Under the pieces are notes generated by a model, which was given only the letters and a program-made list of their open reading frames with translations, was not told where the DNA came from and did no database searches. This document shows positions 16,586 through 24,062 of a DNA stretch of 40,407 bases, one piece after another; position 1 is the first letter of the stretch; every line of letters starts with the position of its first letter. The stretch is from Verrucomicrobia bacterium UBA1200 (lineage in GTDB: Bacteria; Verrucomicrobiota; Kiritimatiellia; RFP12; UBA1067): contig DBXY01000039.1 of assembly GCA_002309765.1 (NCBI GenBank), positions 93,052 to 133,458 of the forward strand, read 5' to 3'. The position numbers and the translations under genes are program-made.

Positions 16586-19435
16586 ATGCTTCTCGAAATC
16601 ATGTCCGTAGCGTTGGCTTTTTGCGGCGATTTCTCGCCGCAGGAAGGCGTGGTGGCTAAACCGGAAACCGAGTTCCGTCACGAGTTATGCCTTAACGGCG
16701 AGTGGCGATTCCAGCCGGTTCCGGTGCCGCACGGTTACGAGTTCGACCGCGGCGTTCTGCCGGAATTGCCGCCTCCCGCCGCGGACAAATGGGAAAACGT
16801 GCCGATAAAAATCCCGTCGCCGTGGAATGTCAACCATTGGGGCAACGGACCGAAAGTCGGTCCCGGCACAGACCGCCCGTATACGCCGGATTCGGTTTAC
16901 TATCCAAGCTATCCGGAAAACTGGATCCATTACCATCAGGCTTGGATGGAACGGACATTCAAGATTCCTGGCAGTTGGCCCAGAAACCACCGCGTGGTGT
17001 TGCATTTCGAGAGCGTGGCGGGAATGTGCCGGGTGTTGGTCAACGGAAAACCCGCCGGCAGCCATTTCGACAAGTATCTGCCGTTTGATTTGGACATTAC
17101 CGGATTGGTCAACCGTGACGGCGAAAACCTGCTTCAGGTCGGGGTTCAAAGTTACCGGCTGCTCGACCGCCGGAACGCCGATTACAAACACATGATTGCC
17201 GCTTATCCAACCGGATCCAATACCGACCGGCTTAACGGTATTTGGCAGGATGTGTCATTGCTCGCCTTGCCTTCGGTGCGCGTGGACGGGGTGTTTGTTA
17301 AACCTTGGGTTGACCGCGATACGTTGGAGGTGGAGGTGTCGGTGCGTAACGACACCGCGGAGCCGCAGCAGGTTAAATGTTCAATCCGCGCCTACGACTG
17401 GGTTAACCTGGCCGGGAACGGAATGCTTGAAGCCCCGGTACCAAATTGGCGGCTGGGGGATGAACGCCTCGCCTTTTCTGGCGAATCGGTTTCCGTACCG
17501 GGAACAACTTGTGTGACCAACACATACCGCGTTCAGGTTTACGGGAGGCTGAAACAGTGGACGCCTGACGCGCCAAACCTTTCCGCGCTGTTAATCCGGC
17601 TGGATTCCGGTTCCGGTGCGGCGATAGACCGGAAATACCAGCGGTTCGGTTGGCGGCAGTTCACCATTCGGGGACGCGATTTGCTGTTGAACGGCAGAAA
17701 GATTCAGCTGAAGGGCGATATCCTGCATCCTTTTGGCGCTTACGCATTTTCACGCCGTTTTGTTTGGGCGTGGTACACCATGATAAAGGATATGTACGGC
17801 AACGCGGTGCGGCCGCACGCACAGATTTATCCCCGCTGTTATTTGGATCTGGCGGATGAGATGGGTATTTGCGTGTTGGACGAGACGGCAATCTTTGGCA
17901 GTTCCATTCGGTTGGATTTCACCAATCCTGATTTTTGGCGGCGTTACCAAAACCATTTCGACGGATTGGTCCTGCGCGACCGAAACCATCCGTCCGTTAT
18001 GGGATGGAGTTTCGGCAACGAGATGTTCGCGATTTTCCGGTTGAATAAGGTCGGCAAAGAAGAAGAAGCCCGCTGGCGCGAGCAGTTGGTTAACGTCGGG
18101 TTGACCGGGCATAAGTTGGATCCCACCCGACCGTGGCTGTCGTGCGACGGCGATGACGATCTGGACGGCAAGCTCCCGGTTTGGAACCGGCATTACGGGC
18201 ATGGCCTCGCGGCGTTGGAACGCGATGCCAAAGGTGTCGAGAAACCGCTGATGGTCGGCGAGAACGGCGGCACCTACTACGCCCCTCCGCATTATCTCGC
18301 CCAGTTCGCCGGGGAACGCGCCTTCCTCGATTATGCCGGCAGAAACGATGCGTTGGGTGCTGACGTTTACCAGAACATCGTTAAGGTGGCGTTGCCCCAC
18401 TTGGCGTATTTCTCCGCCAGCGAGACCGCTTGGTTCGGTTTGGCTATGCTGCCGTTTGGATATAGTGATTTTGACCGTTTGCCGGGCCGCCAGGACGGAA
18501 TCATTTTTCGCGGGGTGCCGCAGGAGGGTAAATTCGGAATGCAGATTGAACGGTTGCCGCCATACGTCGCAACGCTCAATCCAGGATTCGACCCCGCTTT
18601 GCCGTTGTACCGTCCGCTGGGGATGTTCGAGGCCCAAAAAGCCGCGCAGTGCCCAAGCGGTCCGCAGCCCTGCCCTTGGGATCACTTGTCGCCTTGGCGG
18701 GATCGTCCCAACCCCCCGCCGCCATCCGTTGATCGGGTACAGGCGTTCGGCAGCCAGAAGTTTCTGGATCAGCTGGCGGTTTTCGGGGTTGATGCCGGGA
18801 CCGAGGCTTCGGCGATGCTGCTGATCGACGCCGCCGCAATCCCGGACGGCGCGGCGGATGCCGTGGAGCGGGTTTTGGCGTCCGGCGGATCGGTGGTGTT
18901 CTTCGCAAACCGTCCGCCGAAAGATCTGGCGCGGTTGAACGCGTTGTTGCCGGCATCGGTGCGCTTCACTGACCGCACCGCCACTTCGCTGGAGCGCGGA
19001 CCGAAAGAGCACGACTGGTCGAATCCGATTTCGTTGGATGATTGCTATTTCCCGGAAGAAGAGCCGCGTGAACAGCGCCGGGTGATCAGTTGCGGCATTG
19101 AGGGGCCGTTTGTTGACGGCGGCATGGTGCTGTTGACCGCCAGCCGTACCGATTGGGAGCTGTTCAACCGCAATCCGGAAGAGTCGAAGGTCGGGGCGGT
19201 GGCGTGTTACGAAAACCTGCGCAAACCCAGCGGGACGGCCTGGGCGGTATATCCTTGCGGCAAAGGCCGGGTTTCGTTGTGTACGGTCGATTACGAACTC
19301 GCCACCCCGCGCGCGGCACGGTTGTTCCGGCTGCTTTTCCGCAGCATCGGGGTGCGGGTAAGCGATAAGCCGGTGAAAAGGGAACAGAAATCCGGGCGCG
19401 AACACGATTTGCTTTTGGACGGTCCGATAAAGTAG
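16586..19435 (+). CDS. GH2-family glycoside hydrolase (beta-galactosidase/beta-glucuronidase-like)
   Basis: A 949-residue enzyme. The GH2 order is visible: an N-terminal sugar-binding jelly roll (LCLNGEWRFQPVP, WMERTFKIPGSW, VLHFESVAGMCRVLVNGKP), an immunoglobulin-like domain, then the barrel from about residue 370 (LLLNGRKIQLKGDILHPFG). Acid/base E479 is in GWSFGNEMF and the probable nucleophile E559 is in MVGENGGTYY. About 250 residues beyond the barrel include a glutamine-amidotransferase-like or Rossmann-like stretch (AMLLIDAAAIPDGAADAVERVLASGGSVVFF). The N-terminal hydrophobic stretch (LLEIMSVALAFCGDF) is short, so export is probable but not certain; ATG 16601 is an alternative start. 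Substrate (galactoside, glucuronide or mannoside) is not readable. Neighbours suggest plant hemicellulose side chains. Confidence 0.9.
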   Translation: MLLEIMSVALAFCGDFSPQEGVVAKPETEFRHELCLNGEWRFQPVPVPHGYEFDRGVLPELPPPAADKWENVPIKIPSPWNVNHWGNGPKVGPGTDRPYTPDSVYYPSYPENWIHYHQAWMERTFKIPGSWPRNHRVVLHFESVAGMCRVLVNGKPAGSHFDKYLPFDLDITGLVNRDGENLLQVGVQSYRLLDRRNADYKHMIAAYPTGSNTDRLNGIWQDVSLLALPSVRVDGVFVKPWVDRDTLEVEVSVRNDTAEPQQVKCSIRAYDWVNLAGNGMLEAPVPNWRLGDERLAFSGESVSVPGTTCVTNTYRVQVYGRLKQWTPDAPNLSALLIRLDSGSGAAIDRKYQRFGWRQFTIRGRDLLLNGRKIQLKGDILHPFGAYAFSRRFVWAWYTMIKDMYGNAVRPHAQIYPRCYLDLADEMGICVLDETAIFGSSIRLDFTNPDFWRRYQNHFDGLVLRDRNHPSVMGWSFGNEMFAIFRLNKVGKEEEARWREQLVNVGLTGHKLDPTRPWLSCDGDDDLDGKLPVWNRHYGHGLAALERDAKGVEKPLMVGENGGTYYAPPHYLAQFAGERAFLDYAGRNDALGADVYQNIVKVALPHLAYFSASETAWFGLAMLPFGYSDFDRLPGRQDGIIFRGVPQEGKFGMQIERLPPYVATLNPGFDPALPLYRPLGMFEAQKAAQCPSGPQPCPWDHLSPWRDRPNPPPPSVDRVQAFGSQKFLDQLAVFGVDAGTEASAMLLIDAAAIPDGAADAVERVLASGGSVVFFANRPPKDLARLNALLPASVRFTDRTATSLERGPKEHDWSNPISLDDCYFPEEEPREQRRVISCGIEGPFVDGGMVLLTASRTDWELFNRNPEESKVGAVACYENLRKPSGTAWAVYPCGKGRVSLCTVDYELATPRAARLFRLLFRSIGVRVSDKPVKREQKSGREHDLLLDGPIK

Positions 19436-19445
19436 GGGATTGGTT

Positions 19446-20348
19446 ATGGATTTAAGCGTTAATTTGGGCGGTATCCGGATGCAGAATCCGGTTACGGTGG
19501 CGTCTGGAACTTTTGGTTACGGGCAGGAATACGCGCAGTTGATTGATGTCACTAGACTGGGCGCGATTACGGTAAAGGGCATCCGGCTCGATCCGTGGCC
19601 GGGCAATCAGTTGCCGCGCCACGTCGAGGTGCCGGGCGGAATGGTAAACGCCATCGGGTTGCAGGGGCCGGGAGTCGAGGCGTTCGCCAGTGACGACATG
19701 CCGTTCTTGCGGAGTGTCGGAGTCCCGGTGATCGTCAATATGTGGGGCACCAGTATCGACGAATACGTCGAGGTCGCCCGGAGGCTTTCCGGCATTGAGG
19801 GGGTCAGCGGATTGGAGCTTAACATTTCCTGTCCCAACGTTAAGGAGGGCGGACACGCTTTCGGACACGATCCTTCCACCGTCTCCAGACTGGTCGGCGC
19901 GGTGCGCAAGGCCACGGCTTTGCCGCTGATGCCCAAGCTCGCTCCCAACGTGCCGGACATCAAGGTCTTCGTCCGGGCGGCGCAGGAGGCGGGCGCGGAC
20001 GCGATTTCGATGATTAACACCCTTCCGGCGATGGTTATCGACATTGAGCGTCGGCGTCCGGTGCTGGCCAACAAAACCGGCGGGTTGTCGGGCCGCGGCA
20101 TCCATCCGGTGGCGGTGAAGCTGGTGTGGGACGCCGCCGCGGTGGCGACGGTGCCTATCTTGGCGATGGGCGGGATCTTCGAGCCGGAGGACGCGATTGA
20201 GTTTCTGCTGGCCGGGGCAACTGCGGTGGCGGTTGGCACGGCGAATTTCATCGATCCCGCCACGCCGTTGCGCGTGGCGGACGGCATTTCCGATTATTTG
20301 CGGCGGCATGGTTTGGAATCGGTCGCTGAACTCAAGCGGGTGGAGTAG
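19446..20348 (+). CDS. pyrD: Dihydroorotate dehydrogenase, class 1B-type catalytic subunit
   Basis: A 300-residue FMN enzyme of pyrimidine synthesis that oxidises dihydroorotate to orotate. The catalytic cysteine is C129 in NISCPNVKEGG, as expected for class 1 enzymes of the B type, which use NAD+ through the partner PyrK. ASGTFGYGQEY near the start, LAPNVPDI, and NKTGGLSGRGIHPVAVKLVW plus AMGGI and GATAVAVGTANF at the end match the FMN-binding barrel. ATG 19446 is chosen over TTG 19440 because AGGGGA lies about 6 bases upstream of it. No pyrK is in the window. The start is 10 bases after the GH2 gene and the stop is 3 bases before NamZ, so it is co-transcribed with carbohydrate genes. Confidence 0.95.
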   Translation: MDLSVNLGGIRMQNPVTVASGTFGYGQEYAQLIDVTRLGAITVKGIRLDPWPGNQLPRHVEVPGGMVNAIGLQGPGVEAFASDDMPFLRSVGVPVIVNMWGTSIDEYVEVARRLSGIEGVSGLELNISCPNVKEGGHAFGHDPSTVSRLVGAVRKATALPLMPKLAPNVPDIKVFVRAAQEAGADAISMINTLPAMVIDIERRRPVLANKTGGLSGRGIHPVAVKLVWDAAAVATVPILAMGGIFEPEDAIEFLLAGATAVAVGTANFIDPATPLRVADGISDYLRRHGLESVAELKRVE

Positions 20349-20351
20349 GCG

Positions 20352-21410
20352 ATGCGGGTGGGAATGGATGTTTTGCGCCGCGACCCGGCGGTACTGCGCG
20401 GCAAACGGGTAGGGTTGTTGAGCCATCAGGCCGCGGTTTGCGCCGACGGGGCCAGTTCCGCCCAGGCGTTGCGCGAGACGCTGGGAGACCGGTTGGTCGC
20501 GCTGTTCGGACCGGAACACGGTTTCTTCGGTTTGGCCGGTCCGGGCGAACATACCCATTCCCTCCAGCATCCGGATTGGGGCATACCGGTGTATTCCCTT
20601 TACGGGGAGTTGCGGAAACCCTCCGCTGAAATGTTGCGCGGGATTGATACGCTGGTGTTCGATTTGCAGGATCTTGGGATCCGCTGCTACACTTACCTCG
20701 GCACCTTAAAATTGGCGATGGAGGCTTGTGCCGAGTGCGCAGTGGAGTTGGTGGTGGCGGACCGTCCGGTGCCGATGCCGGGGTTGGTTGACGGCCCGGT
20801 CGCGGAGCCGGAGTACTTTTCTTTTGTTGCTCCGTGCGCGTTGCCCATGGTTTACGGTATGACGCCCGGAGAGACCGCGCAATGGTTGGCGGAGCGAATG
20901 GATCGACCGCCGCGGTTGACGGTGGTCCCGTTGGAAGGTGAAGATTTTTCGGATTGGGTTAGGGGTAGTGATTGGCCGGAGTTTATTCCGCCTTCGCCGG
21001 GCATTAAGAGCTGGGAGGCCGCCAGAACCTATCCCGCCACCGTTTTTACCGAGGCTTTGACGGCGGTTGATTGCGGTCGCGGCACCAATATGGCTTTCCG
21101 GGTGTTGGGAGCGCCTTGGCTGCGGGCGGAGGAGTTTTGCCGTAGGGCGGTTGACCGGTTGGGCGAATTTGGGCTATCGGCGCATCCGTACCGTTACACC
21201 CCGGAATCGGGGCAGTATGCGGGACAAGAGCTGGACGGCATCCGTTTGACTATTGTGGATCGCCGTAGTTACCGACCTATTAGCGCGTCGTATGTATTGA
21301 TGGAACGGTTGGTTGCGGAGTACGGCAAAGAGCGGGTTTTGTCCGGCTGGCGTCCGGAATGGCTGAACAAACTTTATGGTTGCGACGAGGCAAAGAGATT
21401 CGAAGTCTGA
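20352..21410 (+). CDS. NamZ-type exo-beta-N-acetylmuramidase (DUF1343, GH171), apparently cytoplasmic
   Basis: A 352-residue protein with the DUF1343 landmarks: GKRVGLLSHQAAV, ALFGPEHGFFG, DWGIPVYSLYGELRKPSAEML, DTLVFDLQDLGIRCYTYLGTL, VVADRPVPMPGLVDGPV and MVYGMTPGETAQWLAERM, then CGRGTNMAFRVLGAPW. Characterised members (NamZ of Bacillus and Tannerella, GH171) remove N-acetylmuramic acid from the non-reducing end of peptidoglycan fragments. No signal peptide is seen: the start MRVGMDVLRRDPAVLRGKRV is hydrophilic. It should therefore act in the cytoplasm on imported muropeptide sugars, unlike secreted relatives. It follows pyrD by 3 bases. No MurQ, NagZ or AmgK partner is visible here. The family call is strong; activity on MurNAc substrates is inferred. 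Confidence 0.88.
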   Translation: MRVGMDVLRRDPAVLRGKRVGLLSHQAAVCADGASSAQALRETLGDRLVALFGPEHGFFGLAGPGEHTHSLQHPDWGIPVYSLYGELRKPSAEMLRGIDTLVFDLQDLGIRCYTYLGTLKLAMEACAECAVELVVADRPVPMPGLVDGPVAEPEYFSFVAPCALPMVYGMTPGETAQWLAERMDRPPRLTVVPLEGEDFSDWVRGSDWPEFIPPSPGIKSWEAARTYPATVFTEALTAVDCGRGTNMAFRVLGAPWLRAEEFCRRAVDRLGEFGLSAHPYRYTPESGQYAGQELDGIRLTIVDRRSYRPISASYVLMERLVAEYGKERVLSGWRPEWLNKLYGCDEAKRFEV

Positions 21411-21434
21411 CCAAGAACGTTCGGGAGGATGTGC

Positions 21435-22238
21435 ATGGCTGCGGAACAGTTTTTCCCTTGTTGTTTGACCATCGCGGGTAGCGATTCCGGCGGTAACGCC
21501 GGAGTCCAGGCGGACTTGCGGGCGTTCCATTCCTATGGGGTACACGGGTGCACGGTTTTCGCCGCATTGACCGCGCAAAATCCTTTTGGGGTCGCTGCGA
21601 TCCATCAAGTGCCGGTTGATTTCATCGCATCGCAATTGGACGCGGTGTTGGGCATTTACAACATTGCCGCGCTAAAGACCGGGATGTTGGCGGACACCGC
21701 GATAATTGAGTGTGTGGGCGAGAAACTGTCGAAGCGTCGGGAAATCGCCAAGGTTATCGATCCGGTGATGGTAGCCACCAGCGGCGCGAAGTTGATTTCC
21801 GATAGCGCCGTGTCCGCGTTAAAGTCCGAGTTGTTTCCGTTGGCGACGGTGATTACCCCGAACCTTCCCGAAGCCGAGGTGTTGGCGGGAAGTCCCATCG
21901 CCAACCGTGAAGATGCCCGCGAGGCGGCGAAACGGATCTTTGGCGAGTATGGTTGTTCGGTGCTGGTTAAAGGCGGCCATGCGTTGGATGAATCAACCGC
22001 CGTGGACACGCTTTACGATGGCGAAAATTTCCATGATTTCGCATTGCCGAAACTCGACAACCCGGTTTCAACCCACGGCACGGGATGTTCGCTGGCGGCG
22101 GCTTTGGCTGCGGAATTGGCATTGGGCCGCGACCTGAGAAACGCTGTTGAAGGCGCTAAATTGTACGTATATAACGCGATAAAAAATTCCTATTTGGTAG
22201 GTAAAAATTGTGGGGTTCTGGGCTGGGTGAAACAGTGA
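21435..22238 (+). CDS. thiD: Hydroxymethylpyrimidine/phosphomethylpyrimidine kinase ThiD
   Basis: A 267-residue ribokinase-fold enzyme that phosphorylates HMP and HMP-P in thiamine synthesis. LTIAGSDSGGNAGVQADLRAF is the substrate site near the start, ALKTGMLAD and VIDPVMVATSGAKL follow, then ITPNLPEAEVLAG and VLVKGGHAL. The anion hole and catalytic region is STHGTGCSLAAALAAELALG. The start is ATG 21435, with GGAGG (21424-21428) 6 bases upstream; ATG 21429 abuts the SD and is unlikely. No thi genes lie alongside and no TPP riboswitch is evident upstream. It is last in the operon and is followed within 3 bases by a terminator hairpin. A PdxK-like side activity on pyridoxal is possible in this family. 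Confidence 0.95.
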   Translation: MAAEQFFPCCLTIAGSDSGGNAGVQADLRAFHSYGVHGCTVFAALTAQNPFGVAAIHQVPVDFIASQLDAVLGIYNIAALKTGMLADTAIIECVGEKLSKRREIAKVIDPVMVATSGAKLISDSAVSALKSELFPLATVITPNLPEAEVLAGSPIANREDAREAAKRIFGEYGCSVLVKGGHALDESTAVDTLYDGENFHDFALPKLDNPVSTHGTGCSLAAALAAELALGRDLRNAVEGAKLYVYNAIKNSYLVGKNCGVLGWVKQ

Positions 22239-22240
22239 TC

Positions 22241-22260
22241 AAATTCCTTCGGAATTTTTT
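22241..22260 (+). terminator. Rho-independent terminator after thiD
   Basis: AAATTCC and GGAATTT form a perfect 7-base stem around a TTC loop, and the right arm runs into six Ts. It starts 3 bases after the thiD stop. The stem is AT-rich and short, so it may be leaky. Confidence 0.65.
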
Positions 22261-22482
22261 GCGTTGCCGCATTTATGAGTGTGGCGGCAATTCCAATGTT
22301 AATTATCTTCCAGATGGAATTTGTAATTCTAATGTGATATCCAGAACCCTTATGCACGGTTATTCAACAGATGAAAGTTGAGACATGCCGATGATGGGAA
22401 TCCATGGGGCTTCGATAACCAACGGGTTGGATTTCGTTATTATAAACATTGACCTTGACCGCATAAACCGAAGGATTTTTGA
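22261..22482. other. AT-richer intergenic region, no gene seen
   Basis: This 222-base stretch before the next gene is visibly richer in A and T than the operon it follows. It holds a CCAAC/GTTGG inverted repeat (22419-22430). AAGGA lies about 7 bases before the ATG at 22483. No convincing -35/-10 pair and no RNA gene were found. Confidence 0.4.
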
Positions 22483-23493
22483 ATGAGTAAAGTTGCGTTT
22501 TTTATAGCGTTATGTGCGAGCTGTTTTTCCACTGTTTTGTCTTATGGTAACGAAGCAAGGCTTACCCATACCCTTTACATTGACTCGGAAACTTATCAAG
22601 AATTTTCCTATGACGAGATGGTGGATTGTTTTCGGAATTTCTGCTTACGCCGTGATGGGTTCGGAGACGAATATGCATACCAATGGTTAAAATTGATGAA
22701 AATTGACCGCAAAACAATCCATCGCGCTCTGATACAGGTTTATGGTGATATGGATAAAATTATTAAATCGCCGGACTCAAATAAAGGTCATTGTCAGTTC
22801 GCGGAAGTTGGGAAAAATCGGATTCTCATGTTTATGTCATTTTGCGCTGATGAAAATGATAAAGAATGGTTAAATGGTGTCTATGCTGACAAAGGCGAAA
22901 CAAATGAAATCCGTGTGAATGCGTTTTTCGTACTTTTGATGATGTCTGGACGTGATGATGTGACATCGTTAATCTTGAGTGTCGCTAATTTTATTGACCA
23001 GCCCGCGAAGATTAGATCTTTTATGTATTCGGGAATAAAAGCGGCAGCAAGCTGGGCACCAGTTGAGAAGCGGACGGCAATGGTCGCCGCATTAAAAGAT
23101 GTGGCTATGCTGGAAAATTCCAAATTTATGTTTGTTGCCCTTGACGACATTTTTAAATATTTGGATAGCGCTTATGCGAAATCGCAGTTCCGGCGCGACT
23201 TTGCTAAACGGTTTAGGGATACCCCGTTGACGGAACGCGAAACCAAGGCATTGCAGCCTGTATTCGATGAAAAGATGAACGAGTGTTTCAACGAGGCCGC
23301 TGAGGTAAAGCCCTTACGTTATGTTCCGCCAGACCTTGGTCAGTTTGTCAGCTACGACGAATCTATACTCGGCATTACTCCGCGGCAGCGGCGGATCCGC
23401 ACGTTGGCAAGGGTTGCGGCGGCATTGTCGGCAGTCGCGGCATTGTCGGCGATGGCGATTTTCTTGAGTAAAAGGAGAAGAAAATGCAGTTAA
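22483..23493 (+). CDS. Exported protein with C-terminal membrane anchor, unknown function
   Basis: A 336-residue protein. The start KVAFFIALCASCFSTVLSYG is a signal peptide. The body is a charged, mostly helical domain (DEMVDCFRNFCLRRDGFGDEYAYQWLKLM; WLNGVYADKGETNEIRVNAFFVLLMM) that could be a HEAT-like helical repeat. The tail has a hydrophobic helix built on a tandem repeat, AALSAVAALSAMAIFL, followed by SKRRRKC, so the protein is probably anchored with a basic cytoplasmic end. There is no PEP-CTERM or LPXTG motif. Base composition and codon choice are AT-richer than upstream and downstream genes, which suggests a different history. Its end overlaps the next gene start by 10 bases. I do not recognise the family. 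Confidence 0.7.
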   Translation: MSKVAFFIALCASCFSTVLSYGNEARLTHTLYIDSETYQEFSYDEMVDCFRNFCLRRDGFGDEYAYQWLKLMKIDRKTIHRALIQVYGDMDKIIKSPDSNKGHCQFAEVGKNRILMFMSFCADENDKEWLNGVYADKGETNEIRVNAFFVLLMMSGRDDVTSLILSVANFIDQPAKIRSFMYSGIKAAASWAPVEKRTAMVAALKDVAMLENSKFMFVALDDIFKYLDSAYAKSQFRRDFAKRFRDTPLTERETKALQPVFDEKMNECFNEAAEVKPLRYVPPDLGQFVSYDESILGITPRQRRIRTLARVAAALSAVAALSAMAIFLSKRRRKCS

Positions 23494-24062
23494 AGATCTG
23501 GGTGGCGGTTTTTATGTCTTTTGTGATTGTCGCAAGCGCGGCGTTGGAATTGGGGCCACTAGAGATTCCTTCAGGCATTCAGGGCGGGGTTACGACCAAT
23601 GCGCCCATCAGCGTGTGGCATTCGGGTAAGCGTGAGTTTAATCTTTCCCTGTCGTTGAATGCTTCGCCTACCAATAGTGTCGTGGTTTCGCTTGGAAAAG
23701 ATAAAGATTGCGATGGAAAACTTTCGGCAGCCGAAATTGGGATCGCTTTGGGTTGGGATTGCGGAAAATGGGTTCTGGATCATGCGGGGTTTGACGCATC
23801 GCTGGCGGTTGTGGCTGACAATCTGCCGATACGATAATCGTTGTCATTTTCGGTGCAACTTGACTCTTTGGGGAATCCTGTAGGCGTGACGATTGGATCG
23901 GATGGAACGGACATTTTCGAAATGGATGGTCAACCGTTACCGCGCTGGATCTTTTCAAAGGATTGGAATATGGCGCGACTGGACACCAGAGGGGTAGAAC
24001 CGCAAAGCGAACACCTTACGGTTCGGTACTTTAATAACGGATTGCAAGTGCATTTCCGTTAG
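23484..24062 (+). pseudogene. Exported EF-hand protein interrupted by an in-frame TAA
   Basis: ATG 23484 has AAAGGAGAAGAAA upstream and opens a signal-peptide protein (LKIWVAVFMSFVIVASAALE). An exact EF-hand loop lies at residues 73-84, DKDCDGKLSAAE, with D1, D3, D5, G6, L8 and E12 in place. The frame is stopped by TAA at 23835-23837 after 117 residues. The same frame is open again at once to TAG 24060-24062 and reads as normal soluble protein (FSVQLDSLGNPVGVTIGSD; PRWIFSKDWNMARLDTRGVE). A TTG at 23841 could restart, but it has no ribosome site. The simplest reading is one gene of 192 codons broken by a single nonsense change. Alternatives are a sequencing error, readthrough, or a truncated yet functional product. 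It overlaps the 22483 gene by 10 bases. Confidence 0.65.

Noticed and set aside
17750..19405. 551-codon open frame on the minus strand opposite the GH2 gene
   Set aside because: Antisense shadow of a recognised enzyme with catalytic residues; product composition is arginine/histidine-rich with no motif.
23841..24062. Separate small gene starting at TTG 23841
   Set aside because: There is no ribosome site, it is in the same frame as the preceding gene, and it begins directly after that gene's stop; an interrupted single gene is simpler.
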